Positions 41,604 through 50,870 of a stretch of 64,000 nucleotides of DNA are shown here, piece after piece. Origin of the DNA: an uncultured Bacteroidota bacterium (lineage in GTDB: Bacteria > Bacteroidota > Bacteroidia > Bacteroidales > F082). The notes below the pieces were generated by a model, which was not told the DNA's origin, made no database searches, and worked only from the letters and a program-made list of their open reading frames with translations. The DNA is taken from NCBI GenBank assembly GCA_913009685.1, contig CAJVXP010000003.1:45999-109998 (forward strand), in the 5' to 3' direction. Position 1 is the stretch's first letter, and the number at the start of each line of letters is the position of its first letter. Made by a program: the position numbers and the translations under genes.

Positions 41604-41808
41604 TAAGGGATTGCTACGAAATAACCTAACGGTTTCGGCTTGTTCTTTTACGCTTTTTCTTCGTTGCAAAAGTTTTAAATTCACCCTGTGAAATATTAGC
41701 TTTGCTATTTCACGGGGTAAACAGTGGCTATTCGCAGCTTTTGCGTCTTGAAAAACCGCAATCTCGTTTTAAACGAGACCCGTCACTTTATTTCGTTACA
41801 ATCCCTAA
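41604..41808. repeat. MITE-like or structured intergenic element with imperfect terminal inverted repeats
   Basis: Left TAAGGGATTGCTACGAAATAA, right TTATTTCGTTACAATCCCTA (near reverse complement); internal inverted repeats CACCCTGTGAAATA/TATTTCACGGGGT and TCTCGTTTTAAACGAGA. Confidence 0.55.
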
Positions 41809-42494
41809 AGGAAGATGGCAAAACCGATAACGGCATTTAAAAACCGAATGGGCTTCCTCTCGTAACGTACACCTTCCCATGTATTAAATCCAAACCGCAT
41901 TGTTCGCCCCAACAGCTCAGCATCTGCTTTTAAGGCAAAACAGGAGGAAATTTTGTATTCAATGCCTATGCCGGGCTCAAGGACAAATTTATGGTCTCTT
42001 GCGGTGGTAATCTCATAATAACCCGGGCCGGTCATGAAATAGGTTGGCTTATATAATTGGTAGGCGGTGTTTGCCCATAATATTCCTCCCAGCAATTTAG
42101 CATTCGCCGAAAAGTTTTTACCTATGTTCCAATGGGTATAAATTCCCAGCGTAGCATTAATTACCCGAAAGGGGTCTGACCGGATGGTCAGGTCGCTTAA
42201 AAACGGGTCTGCATCCACTTTTGCTCTTGCTAAAGCAGACACATTAATGGGATGCAAATTAAGCCCGACTTGTCCGCCAATTCCATAATGCTTAGTAAAA
42301 AACCAAGCCCCATCTGCGCTCAGATTTATTCCGGGCTGAGTAAAACTTCCTTTTTCCAAATCATGAGAATTATATGGTTTCAAAGGTATTGAAATACCGC
42401 TACGTAATGAAATGAAAGAGTTGGTGCGCTGAGCAAAGCTTTGCAGACTCAGAAAAACCATCAACAGGAAGAGTAATCTGTTTCTCATAATCAA
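41805..42494 (-). CDS. Outer membrane beta-barrel-like protein
   Basis: Signal peptide LLFLLMVFLSLQSFAQ; alternating barrel-like strands; aromatic C-terminal region. Confidence 0.65.
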   Translation of the reverse strand: MIMRNRLLFLLMVFLSLQSFAQRTNSFISLRSGISIPLKPYNSHDLEKGSFTQPGINLSADGAWFFTKHYGIGGQVGLNLHPINVSALARAKVDADPFLSDLTIRSDPFRVINATLGIYTHWNIGKNFSANAKLLGGILWANTAYQLYKPTYFMTGPGYYEITTARDHKFVLEPGIGIEYKISSCFALKADAELLGRTMRFGFNTWEGVRYERKPIRFLNAVIGFAIFL

Positions 42495-42588
42495 ACACTT
42501 AAATCAAAGCTGAAATTTCTCTTTTATAATAAAAATTACAAAAAGAGTATTTCACGAAAAACACAATACACTGACAGTACAAAAATAT

Positions 42589-42626
42589 CAAAATATTGGT
42601 TCTATGTCGATTTGTGTGGATAGCGT
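42589..42626 (+). repeat. Copy 1 of dispersed repeat TGGTTCTATGTCGATTTGTGTG(G)ATAGCGTTTT
   Basis: Second copy near 63735. Confidence 0.8.
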
Positions 42627-43075
42627 TTTGTGTCAATACCTGCTTCGCCTCTTTGGCAAGGTCATTTCCTGCCAAAAAGTGACAGGTTTTAAAATATAAC
42701 GTACTAATAACCAGAGTTGATATAAGATTTCCTTGATTACGATCAGCTGCCTGTTGTGTCGTTGTACAGATACTTGTTTTTGTGTGGCTTTTGTTGAGGC
42801 TAATAACCTGTCGCCCTTACAGGGCTGTGAATACACTGTTTGGCAATATCAATTGCCGAAACACGCTGTTGGATGTATCATAAGAAAGAATGCCATTGGG
42901 TAGTTGGAGAAACTTCTGTAAAATCTTTCTCTGGCAATGGCATCCTTCCTGATATTATTCCGGGTTTCCGCACTGTATAATCCCTACAACAATCTCCGGA
43001 AGAAAAGAATGCGTATAATTTGTGAAGTTTCGTTACAGTACGTCCGGGGGCAGTCTCCTTAAAAACAACAAATAT

Positions 43076-43567
43076 TTATTGAATGGATGGGACTGGGTGC
43101 GCAATCTTTTTTACATACTCATCATAATTAAATTTTTTGTAATGCTTGCTTTCTGTATTATGGCAACGAATGCATACTTCTTTTGTAGGAAGAATAAGTC
43201 CTTTAGCCAACGATTTTTTACGGCTTCTCATTACAGAGTACGATTTGTAACCACTACCCGGGCCATGGCAAGATTCGCAAGATACACCTTCGCTCATTTT
43301 TAATCCTGCAAGCAAATCTTTATTAACACTACCGGCAGTGGAATGGCATTTAATGCATTTTGGGTCTTTTTTTTCAGTAGCATTCAGCGATTCCATAGCT
43401 TTTGCATGCTTTGATTGCGCCCATATTTTGTACTGGGCACCGGTAGAAGTTTTGTTATGACACATTTTGCATTTGGCTACCCCTACATATTCATAATTCT
43501 GGGCGGTCAAATAGTTTCCTCCCAGAAAAAAGAGGAAACAAGCGATTAATAAACTTTTAATGTACAT
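43076..43567 (-). CDS. Tetraheme c-type cytochrome (cytochrome c554-like)
   Basis: Signal peptide; CKMCH, CIKCH, CESCHG, CIRCH. Confidence 0.9.
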   Translation of the reverse strand: MYIKSLLIACFLFFLGGNYLTAQNYEYVGVAKCKMCHNKTSTGAQYKIWAQSKHAKAMESLNATEKKDPKCIKCHSTAGSVNKDLLAGLKMSEGVSCESCHGPGSGYKSYSVMRSRKKSLAKGLILPTKEVCIRCHNTESKHYKKFNYDEYVKKIAHPVPSIQ

Positions 43568-43700
43568 GATTTTAAAAATTTAAGGTTAATAATTATTTAA
43601 ATTTACAACATTACTTTTTATCAAAAACTATCGCTTAAGCGAAAAAATTAAACCGATTATCGGATGAGCATTTTATTATTATCAGATCATTATGAACAAG

Positions 43701-46508
43701 TTAATAAACTCCGGCAATTAATGAATATACAATAAGGACAACCAGGGTGATGCCGAGTGATAAAAACAGGAAGCCAAAAAATTTGTCTGTATTAATCCAT
43801 GACCTCGGTATTTCTTTTTCAACCACTACCTCATCCAGCTTTCCTGATTCAACCAATTCTTTATACTCACGTGGCCGGTCTTTCTTGTATTCTTCAAGAG
43901 GAACATAGCCGGTAAATATTACAGTATCCATTGGAAATGATTCGGGACGCAGGTGGGTATTAAAGAAATGAATGGTAAAGATAAACCCGACAGCCAGCAG
44001 GGCCTCATCACTATGAATAATTTGAGCCACATTGATTGCCCATCCCGGGATAAAGCGTGTGAAAAATTCAGGAAACCAGAGAATCAAACCGGATAAACCA
44101 ATAATTGCCACGCCCCAAAAAACTGCAAAATAGTCAAACTTTTCCCAATAAGTCCAGCGTCCATATTCAGGCCGTGGGCCTTTGCCAAGAAACCATTTGA
44201 TTGATGCACCGAAATCCTTGATGTCCTGCTTATTGAACATCAGCGAGTTCTTTCCAAAGATGAATTCTTTAAAACCAATACCTTCTTTGGCTTTCAACTG
44301 GAACAAGGTAACCAGGTGAAAAGCAAAATAGCCAAAAGTGATAACTGCCGCAAACCGGTGAATCCTACCCGCAGACCTGACTCCGCCCAACAATTGAGCA
44401 ACCCATGAGGCCCATTCCATGTGCGCAAACTTTAGTGTCATGCCCGTTAAGGCAAGCAACAGGAAGCTCAGAATAACCAGAATATGAGTGAGCCGTTGTG
44501 TGTTGTTGAACCGTTTGTAATATTTCGTCAGGCCAACAGGGGTGGTATATTTGTTAATCTTTCGTTGTTTAAGTGAAGAGGGTAACCACAACAGTGTATG
44601 TATCCCAAAGAAACCAAATACAGCCAAAAGCAAACTGGTCATTGCCCAAAATGACCAGGACAATACCGGGTTATTACTGTGAGTGGCATGTGTCAGATAA
44701 CCGGTAAATTCAAGGGTGGCATTTGCGTGGCATTTCTTACAGGTGCTCACAATGTTTTTAAAGCCCACCTTCGAATTGGGATTGTTTACTTTAAGAATGT
44801 GATGCGAGCCGTGGCAGTTAGAACATCGGGCAGCATTCATATCTCCCAACAAGTAGGCCTTTCCATGAAAAGTATATTTGTAGGATTCAGCAAGCTTTTT
44901 ATGACAGGAACCACACTGAACAGTGATCTCATTCATAAATTTATCCCTATCCGTTTCACTTATCAAATGCGGTGAATGGCAGGTGGCACAAGTAGGATAA
45001 GTTTTGGTTTTATCTTTATTTTTATTAAGGACTGAATGAACACTGGAAATATATTTTTCATAGATGCTCTTATGACATTTTGCACATGTGCCGGGGACAT
45101 TTTCAGGATACACCGAAGAAAGAGAATCACTTTCCTTTAATTCATGATGTGTGGTATGACAGTCAGTACAAACTGCGCTTACCAGCAACCCCTGCTGAAT
45201 CAACCCCTTACCATGAATGCTGATTGAATAGTCGTGGTAAGCATTAACTTCGTTCAATTTTGCTACTTCATTTGCCTTACCTCCGGTTTTATGGCATTTT
45301 CCGCAAAGTTTGGGTATATTCATCCGGTATATTGGTGAACTGTCGTCAAACCTGGATTTAATTTTGTGCGTTCCATGGCAATTGGTACAATATGGTGCTT
45401 CTTTAACCTTTCTTAAATAATCCTTCCCGTGACCACTGGTAAAATATTTATTTGAGACTTTGACGTGACAGTTAGAACAATCCACGCGACCAACAGTCTT
45501 ACAAGGACGTGCCAGGTTAGGAGAAGCTCCGATATGACATTTGACACATTGTATTTTGGAATGTACCGAATTGGCCAGATCAGACAAATTAAATTGCAGC
45601 GTATCACCCGCTTGTGATATTAAATATTTACCTTTTGAAGAATCTTTCAGATGACATTTTAAGCAGGATCTATTAGGGATAACATTTTCAATCTTTTGTT
45701 TCTTAACTTTATGAGGCGTATGACAAGCAGTACAGGCGGGAATAGCACCCGGTGCCTTTTCCCACAATTCACTTCTGATTACCTTTTTGTGCGTTCTTTC
45801 AATATTGACGTGGCACTTCATACAGGTGTGGGCAATCCGTTTGGGGTTAATGGATGAATTTGGACTTTCAGGTGGCAATATCAAATGGCTGTTGTGGCAA
45901 TCATTACAAGTTGCAGTAACAAGCAAGCCGAATTGAAAAAGACCTTTTCCATGTATCCCCTGGCTGTAATTTTTGATGATGCTATGCTCATCAAGTTTAT
46001 AAATTCTGGCTACCGGAGCCCCTTCCTTATGGCATTTTCCACATAAGTAAGGAATGTTCATCTTATAGGTCCTCGAATTGGGGTTATCACGTGGAATAAC
46101 ATTGTGAGCGCCATGACATTCTTTACAACTAGGGGCATACCGGACATCTAATTTCATTGCCTGCCCGTGAACACCGGCATCATATTTAATTTTATTTGCT
46201 TTGTGGCAACTTCCGCAGTCAACAGTTTTTAATTTCTTTAATTTATCGGCATGTGGATAGTCCTCTGTATTAACATCATCATGGCAGGCAATGCACTTAA
46301 CATCTTTATGGACTGATTGTTTTAATATGCTGGTATTAACAAACACTGAGACCGTTTTTCCAGTTACCACTGCTGTTAATTCAGGGTCTTCGTGGCACAT
46401 CATACAGTCGTCATTAGACTGTGCGACTATGCAAGTGAAAGAAAAAAGGAAAAGAAAAAGAAGATAAAACTTTATCATGCTACCTGAAAATACTTTACCT
46501 CTTTTCAT
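43701..46508 (-). CDS. 19-heme c-type cytochrome fused to C-terminal cytochrome b-like membrane domain
   Basis: 935 aa; 19 CXXCH motifs counted before residue 610; C-terminal TM region with His (RLTHILVILSF, GRIHRFAAVITFGYFAFHLV, IHSDEALLAVGFIFTIHFFNTH). Confidence 0.93.
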   Translation of the reverse strand: MKRGKVFSGSMIKFYLLFLFLFSFTCIVAQSNDDCMMCHEDPELTAVVTGKTVSVFVNTSILKQSVHKDVKCIACHDDVNTEDYPHADKLKKLKTVDCGSCHKANKIKYDAGVHGQAMKLDVRYAPSCKECHGAHNVIPRDNPNSRTYKMNIPYLCGKCHKEGAPVARIYKLDEHSIIKNYSQGIHGKGLFQFGLLVTATCNDCHNSHLILPPESPNSSINPKRIAHTCMKCHVNIERTHKKVIRSELWEKAPGAIPACTACHTPHKVKKQKIENVIPNRSCLKCHLKDSSKGKYLISQAGDTLQFNLSDLANSVHSKIQCVKCHIGASPNLARPCKTVGRVDCSNCHVKVSNKYFTSGHGKDYLRKVKEAPYCTNCHGTHKIKSRFDDSSPIYRMNIPKLCGKCHKTGGKANEVAKLNEVNAYHDYSISIHGKGLIQQGLLVSAVCTDCHTTHHELKESDSLSSVYPENVPGTCAKCHKSIYEKYISSVHSVLNKNKDKTKTYPTCATCHSPHLISETDRDKFMNEITVQCGSCHKKLAESYKYTFHGKAYLLGDMNAARCSNCHGSHHILKVNNPNSKVGFKNIVSTCKKCHANATLEFTGYLTHATHSNNPVLSWSFWAMTSLLLAVFGFFGIHTLLWLPSSLKQRKINKYTTPVGLTKYYKRFNNTQRLTHILVILSFLLLALTGMTLKFAHMEWASWVAQLLGGVRSAGRIHRFAAVITFGYFAFHLVTLFQLKAKEGIGFKEFIFGKNSLMFNKQDIKDFGASIKWFLGKGPRPEYGRWTYWEKFDYFAVFWGVAIIGLSGLILWFPEFFTRFIPGWAINVAQIIHSDEALLAVGFIFTIHFFNTHLRPESFPMDTVIFTGYVPLEEYKKDRPREYKELVESGKLDEVVVEKEIPRSWINTDKFFGFLFLSLGITLVVLIVYSLIAGVY

Positions 46509-46822
46509 ATCTGATTATATATTATTAAATGTGGCATTTAAATTAGAAATTTAATATTGAAGTTGTTTAAAGCTGACCTGATAAAATAACGCGAAAAGCT
46601 ATTAGATTCAGTGCCTTCCAATGACTTTTGTTTGTTTTGAAACGCACTAAATCAGCCTTCATTAAAAGCATCAGGCCAGGCATTGCCCCCCCAATAATAA
46701 ATTGAAACATAAACTAATGACTTTTAAAGTTGCTAACACCAAATCTAAATCAAAAAGAATTCGTTGAATGTTTTGGCGGGCGATATTTTCACTTTAAAAA
46801 ATGTTTATTTTTGGAAATCAAA

Positions 46823-46836
46823 GTGACATATATCAA
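46823..46836. promoter_or_regulatory. Degenerate copy of the FNR-type palindrome in front of the crp pseudogene
   Basis: GTGACATATATCAA versus GTGATATATATCAA at 40765. Confidence 0.5.
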
Positions 46837-46927
46837 CAGGTGATTGGTTTTTAGATTTATACTTTTCACTTTGTCCATCTCCTTTATAAGCAACTTTTTG
46901 AGAAATAATATATCAGGGCTAAGCCGA

Positions 46928-47076
46928 TAGTTTTAAGTATATCCGAAATACAAAATATAATAAACAGATATGTGGCAAACCCTGTGTTTTTTAATTCTCT
47001 TAACAATGAATAATTAAACGAAGGTAGCCGCTCACATATCATCTATATCATAGGAGTAAAAACAAAGGTTTTGTGA
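46928..47076 (+). pseudogene. Degraded Crp/Fnr gene copy (paralogue of 40868-41569)
   Basis: aaatacaaaatataataaacagatatgtggcaaaccctgtgttttttaattctcttaacaatgaa and ctcacatatcatctatatcatag.agtaaaaacaaaggtt align with the start of the 40868 gene, with a deletion and lost start. Confidence 0.85.
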
Positions 47077-47251
47077 TAATTCGAGTCCTCTGTAAAACTT
47101 TCAGTTACCATCCAAAGTAAAACGATATATCTTTTAAAGAACAAATAATCAATATTGTGAAACTTCTCCTCCCATTTCGAACGGGATTCAGTATATGACA
47201 AAGTTCTTTAAAGTCACGTAATGTGTCAGAGCAGCAATATGGTTATTTTAC

Positions 47252-47860
47252 CTAATGCCAGCCATCAATCATGCTCTTAAAATTACTCGTTGCAGTTTTT
47301 CCCACGGTACAGAAGTACAAATGAATCAGCCAAAATATAGTTAGAAAGAAGCCCAAAAACTGATGGAACAGATCTGTTAACCAGATACCACTCTTGCCAA
47401 ATAAGACGGTCAGTGTTAATTCAGGAAACATCAGGCCAAGGCCGGTGATAATGATCAATGGAAGAAGAAGGTACATGGCAATAACATAACTAAGTTGTTG
47501 CAAAGGGTTGAATTTCCTCTCTTTGGTTACAGGAAAAGGATGGGGTTCCTTTTCGAAAATTCCCCAGGAATAAAACTTAATTTGCTTCCACAGATCCCTT
47601 CCATACCCTTTCAACTGGATTTTATAGTATTTTCCGTTCCATGTAAAGCGGTTTGCAAACGCAAAAAACAAAAAGTTAATAACGAGGATTATTCCGCAAA
47701 TATTATGGATTGTAACAGAAAAATTAAATGGAATCAAATGAGAATCCTTAGCTGCATATTGCATACTGAGTCCTGTAAAGACTAATAAAAAGAATAGCAA
47801 AGCGTTCAACCAATGCCAGACCCTTACCCAAACGGGATATAAATAAATTTTTTCTTCCAT
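47252..47860 (-). CDS. Cytochrome b/b6 (Ni/Fe-hydrogenase or thiosulfate-reductase cytochrome b type)
   Basis: VWVRVWHWLNALLFFLLVFTGLSMQY...VTIHNICGIILVINFLFF...DLFHQFLGFFLTIFWLIHLYF. Confidence 0.88.
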   Translation of the reverse strand: MEEKIYLYPVWVRVWHWLNALLFFLLVFTGLSMQYAAKDSHLIPFNFSVTIHNICGIILVINFLFFAFANRFTWNGKYYKIQLKGYGRDLWKQIKFYSWGIFEKEPHPFPVTKERKFNPLQQLSYVIAMYLLLPLIIITGLGLMFPELTLTVLFGKSGIWLTDLFHQFLGFFLTIFWLIHLYFCTVGKTATSNFKSMIDGWH

Positions 47861-47861
47861 A

Positions 47862-48824
47862 TCATTTTTTTATTATACGCAGAATTCCATGAATAATAAG
47901 CACAATAATTACCAATGCGAATAAAACCACACTCACTACATTCAGAATATAATTCCTGTTGGCACCTATCACATATGAATTGTTTAAAATAGTGGCATTC
48001 AGGAAACCGAATTTACTCCTGTGCCTTCTTGACTGAAATTTATACAGTGTGGCCATGAGAAAAGTATTTTTCGAATGGCAATTTACACACTTTTTAACTG
48101 CTTTTCCTTTAGGTAATATGTCGTGATCGACCATCGTACCGTTCTGTACCTTCGCATGGCAGTCAAGGCATCTTACATGTTGAAAATGAAGTTTCTGATT
48201 GGGAAGCCAATCATGGGCAGCAATCATATTTTTAGGTGCGGAATCAGAAAGTACCGAGAAATTGATCTCTTTTGAATGACAACTTAAACACATTTCATTG
48301 TCATAAATAATTACCTTGCTGATATCTTTACTTTTCCTTGCGGTAACTTTATATTTGTGGGGATTATGACACAACCAACAACTGAAATTGCTGCCGAATT
48401 CTTTGAAGTGGATACTAGCCTTATATTCTTTGTAGATATTCTCAAAATGAAACTTTGCCGTATTCTCATCCCCTTCATGGCAATCAATACAAGTGGGCAT
48501 CTCTTCCATTTGCAACTGTCCGTTGTGTGGGAATTTAGCGTAATCGGCGTCGTGACAATCAACACATTGAAATGTGCAATGGTTTTGTTTGTAAAACGAC
48601 GCTGAATCAATAACATAAAAAGGATTCATCCTTCTTATCACATTCTTATCGCTCAAGTCATTATAGTAGGTGTAAAATCTATGCTCGTGACATTTAAGGC
48701 ACTTATGGTTTGCGGCAGCATTTTCAAACTTATTTTGTTTAAGAGTATCCTGAGCAAAAGCTGAATGAAAAACAACAAATAAGCTCATGAATATAAGCGT
48801 ACTGATAAGGATACTATTCTTCAT
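47862..48824 (-). CDS. Heptaheme c-type cytochrome with C-terminal TM anchor
   Basis: CLKCH, CVDCH, CIDCH, CWLCH, CLSCH, CLDCH, CVNCH; C-terminal VVSVVLFALVIIVLIIHGIL. Confidence 0.92.
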   Translation of the reverse strand: MKNSILISTLIFMSLFVVFHSAFAQDTLKQNKFENAAANHKCLKCHEHRFYTYYNDLSDKNVIRRMNPFYVIDSASFYKQNHCTFQCVDCHDADYAKFPHNGQLQMEEMPTCIDCHEGDENTAKFHFENIYKEYKASIHFKEFGSNFSCWLCHNPHKYKVTARKSKDISKVIIYDNEMCLSCHSKEINFSVLSDSAPKNMIAAHDWLPNQKLHFQHVRCLDCHAKVQNGTMVDHDILPKGKAVKKCVNCHSKNTFLMATLYKFQSRRHRSKFGFLNATILNNSYVIGANRNYILNVVSVVLFALVIIVLIIHGILRIIKK

Positions 48825-49323
48825 AATCTTTCAAGATCTTTTGTTTAATAATTTATGCTCAACTGTTAATTGGTGAACACCTATAATATTGGCGGCAAAA
48901 CTACTACCTTTTTTTAAAAAAATCTCTCTTCTGATAAATTTTTTTTAATTATTTCAACAACTTTATCTGATGTAGTAAAGTTACTGATTCAAACTCAGCG
49001 GAATGAGCGGCCCGGCTACTCCGGAATAGGCGACACGAGATGGGGCAGCTCCCCCAATGGGGGTTCTGTTCTTTCCTGTTGTCTGCTAAATACCAGTTTG
49101 TTACGCTCCTTAATTAATTCGCCCGGGGTGCTCACGTTTTCGGGAAAAATTAGTTTTTAATATCAGCAAAAAAGCGATGGAAAGCAGGCAGGTTTTTTGA
49201 CAAGTTCCGGCTTGTGCCGATGGTATTTGGGCGACTTGGCTTAATTTTTTTTGTTCATCCCGGCGAAGCCTGTTTTCTATTCAATATCTGCAAGATACTT
49301 TAAAAATCCGGTTATAAGAAACA

Positions 49324-49379
49324 TATAAGTTTTTACCATAATTATGTAACATGTAACGCCGGATGATGAATTAATTTTG
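49324..49379 (+). promoter_or_regulatory. Shared 27-bp motif plus TAATTTTG -7 element upstream of DUF302 gene (site C)
   Basis: TATAAGTTTTTACCATAATTATGTAAC, 21 nt, TAATTTTG. Confidence 0.78.
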
Positions 49380-49422
49380 TGACATGATTCAAAAAGTATT
49401 AATCATCTAAAAAAACAAAGAC

Positions 49423-49809
49423 ATGAGTTACTATTTCACCAAAACATTAAAAGGAGCTTCTTTTGAAGAAGCCATCGACCGCACAAAAAAAGCATTGAAA
49501 GAAGAAGGCTTTGGTGTGGTTGCCGAAATTGATTTTCAAAAGACATTAAAGGAAAAGTTAAACGTGGATTTCAGGAAATACCGGGTTTTGGAAGCCTGCA
49601 ACCCTCCTTACGCTTTAAAGTCCCTGACGGCCGATGACAAAATCGGAACTATGCTTCCCTGTAACCTTATCGTTCAGAAAAACGGGGGCCAGGTAGAGGT
49701 GAGCTCTATAGATCCTGTTGCCGCGATGGCGGAAGTCGATAATGAAGAGATGAAAGGCATTGCCTTGGAAATAAGCGAAAAACTAAAGAGGGTGGTTGCT
49801 TCTTTGTAA
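49423..49809 (+). CDS. DUF302-domain protein
   Basis: SFEEAIDRTKKALKEEGFGVVAEIDFQKTLKEKLNVDFRKYRVLEACNPPYALKSLTADDKIGTMLPCNLIV. Confidence 0.95.
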   Translation: MSYYFTKTLKGASFEEAIDRTKKALKEEGFGVVAEIDFQKTLKEKLNVDFRKYRVLEACNPPYALKSLTADDKIGTMLPCNLIVQKNGGQVEVSSIDPVAAMAEVDNEEMKGIALEISEKLKRVVASL

Positions 49810-49926
49810 AAATATTGTCCCCGATTTCCGAAAGAAGCTTGCTTTGAAAACAGAATGCTGTTCATAAGCAGGCTCTTTTGGGTTTTGAACTTTTCTCATG
49901 TCGCCATTTCCCGAATCAAAAAAACA

Positions 49927-49982
49927 TATAAGTCTTTCCCATAATTGTGTAACGCCTAAGAGACTGTTTGATACTATGTTTG
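49927..49982 (+). promoter_or_regulatory. Shared 27-bp motif plus TATGTTTG -7 element upstream of 49999 (site D)
   Basis: TATAAGTCTTTCCCATAATTGTGTAAC, 21 nt, TATGTTTG. Confidence 0.75.
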
Positions 49983-49998
49983 TAGAAAATTAAAAGCC

Positions 49999-50316
49999 AT
50001 GAAAAATTATCTGAATACAGTACGGTTTCAATCGGAAAAGATTATTTCCGGGGAATATGAAAACAACGTTCAGCAAGAGTTAAACGGATTAGAAGGGGTT
50101 GAAGGCCTGCATTTTGGCCTGGATTTTGTAGATGTTGATTACTACCCGCAACTGGCATCCCCTGACTCTCTCAGAAAAGCCTTGTCGAGGGTTCCATTTG
50201 ATTTTCGGGAATCGCCTGCCAAGCGTAATCGCGGACTTTTTAGCGGTCTGATTTCAAACATGGCAAAGGAAAACAAAAAAACGTTTGGGAAAAAAGGCCC
50301 TTCCTGCTGTGGATAA
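49999..50316 (+). CDS. Hypothetical protein with C-terminal SCCG
   Basis: Own promoter-like motif upstream; ORF of 105 aa ending KKGPSCCG. Confidence 0.7.
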   Translation: MKNYLNTVRFQSEKIISGEYENNVQQELNGLEGVEGLHFGLDFVDVDYYPQLASPDSLRKALSRVPFDFRESPAKRNRGLFSGLISNMAKENKKTFGKKGPSCCG

Positions 50317-50348
50317 GAAAAAAAGAATAAATCAATAAAAATTAAGTC

Positions 50349-50567
50349 ATGTTGCTCAAATTGTTCATTCTCACACTTGTCATTGTTGCTGCTGCTTTGC
50401 TGGCTATGAGCTTTGCGTTGGTTTGGAAGAAACCGGCTGAAAGTTGTGAACGGGATAATTCCGGGTTGGGCGAAGTCTTTTCCTGCGATACTTGCGGCAT
50501 GAATGAACCGGGGTCTTGTACCCCCGATAGAAAGAGACAGACATTAAATAAAGTATTAACCGTTTAA
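50349..50567 (+). CDS. Small membrane-anchored Cys-containing protein
   Basis: N-terminal TM LLKLFILTLVIVAAALLAMSFALVW then CERDNSGLGEVFSCDTCGMNEPGSC. Confidence 0.7.
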   Translation: MLLKLFILTLVIVAAALLAMSFALVWKKPAESCERDNSGLGEVFSCDTCGMNEPGSCTPDRKRQTLNKVLTV

Positions 50568-50579
50568 AAAATTAAAGTC

Positions 50580-50798
50580 ATGATGAATTTTGGGAATATG
50601 GGCTGGGGAATGGGTTACTGGTGGATAGGTGGCCTGGTAATGATGGCTCTCTTTGTCTGGTTGCTGTATACCCTCTTCGGCAGAAATTCTGTTGAAAACA
50701 GATATCGTATGGAAACGGCTCGTGATATACTGTTAAAAAGGTATGCCCGCGGCGAAATTACCAAAGAAGAATATAACAGCATTTTAAAGGATATTTAA
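50580..50798 (+). CDS. SHOCT-domain membrane protein
   Basis: TM segment then ARDILLKRYARGEITKEEYNSILKDI. Confidence 0.88.
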   Translation: MMNFGNMGWGMGYWWIGGLVMMALFVWLLYTLFGRNSVENRYRMETARDILLKRYARGEITKEEYNSILKDI

Positions 50799-50870
50799 AA
50801 AATCTTCGGTATTGTTTTCCTGTAAAAACTACCAGATTAAAAAGTTTCAAAACATATAATTGATAAACAA

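Noticed and set aside
42633-42836. 67-aa minus-strand ORF (MYSQPCKGDRLLASTKATQKQ)
   Set aside because: No homology recognised and located in repeat-rich intergenic DNA; not supported as a gene
44679-44975. 98-aa ORF antisense to the 19-heme cytochrome gene
   Set aside because: Overlaps a strongly supported coding region; no independent support
48960-49300. Possible decayed gene on the minus strand (reads NVSTPGELIKERNKLVFSRQQERTEPPLGELPHLVSPIPE*)
   Set aside because: Looks protein-like for about 40 codons but no start or family could be supported; a BLASTx of this gap would settle it
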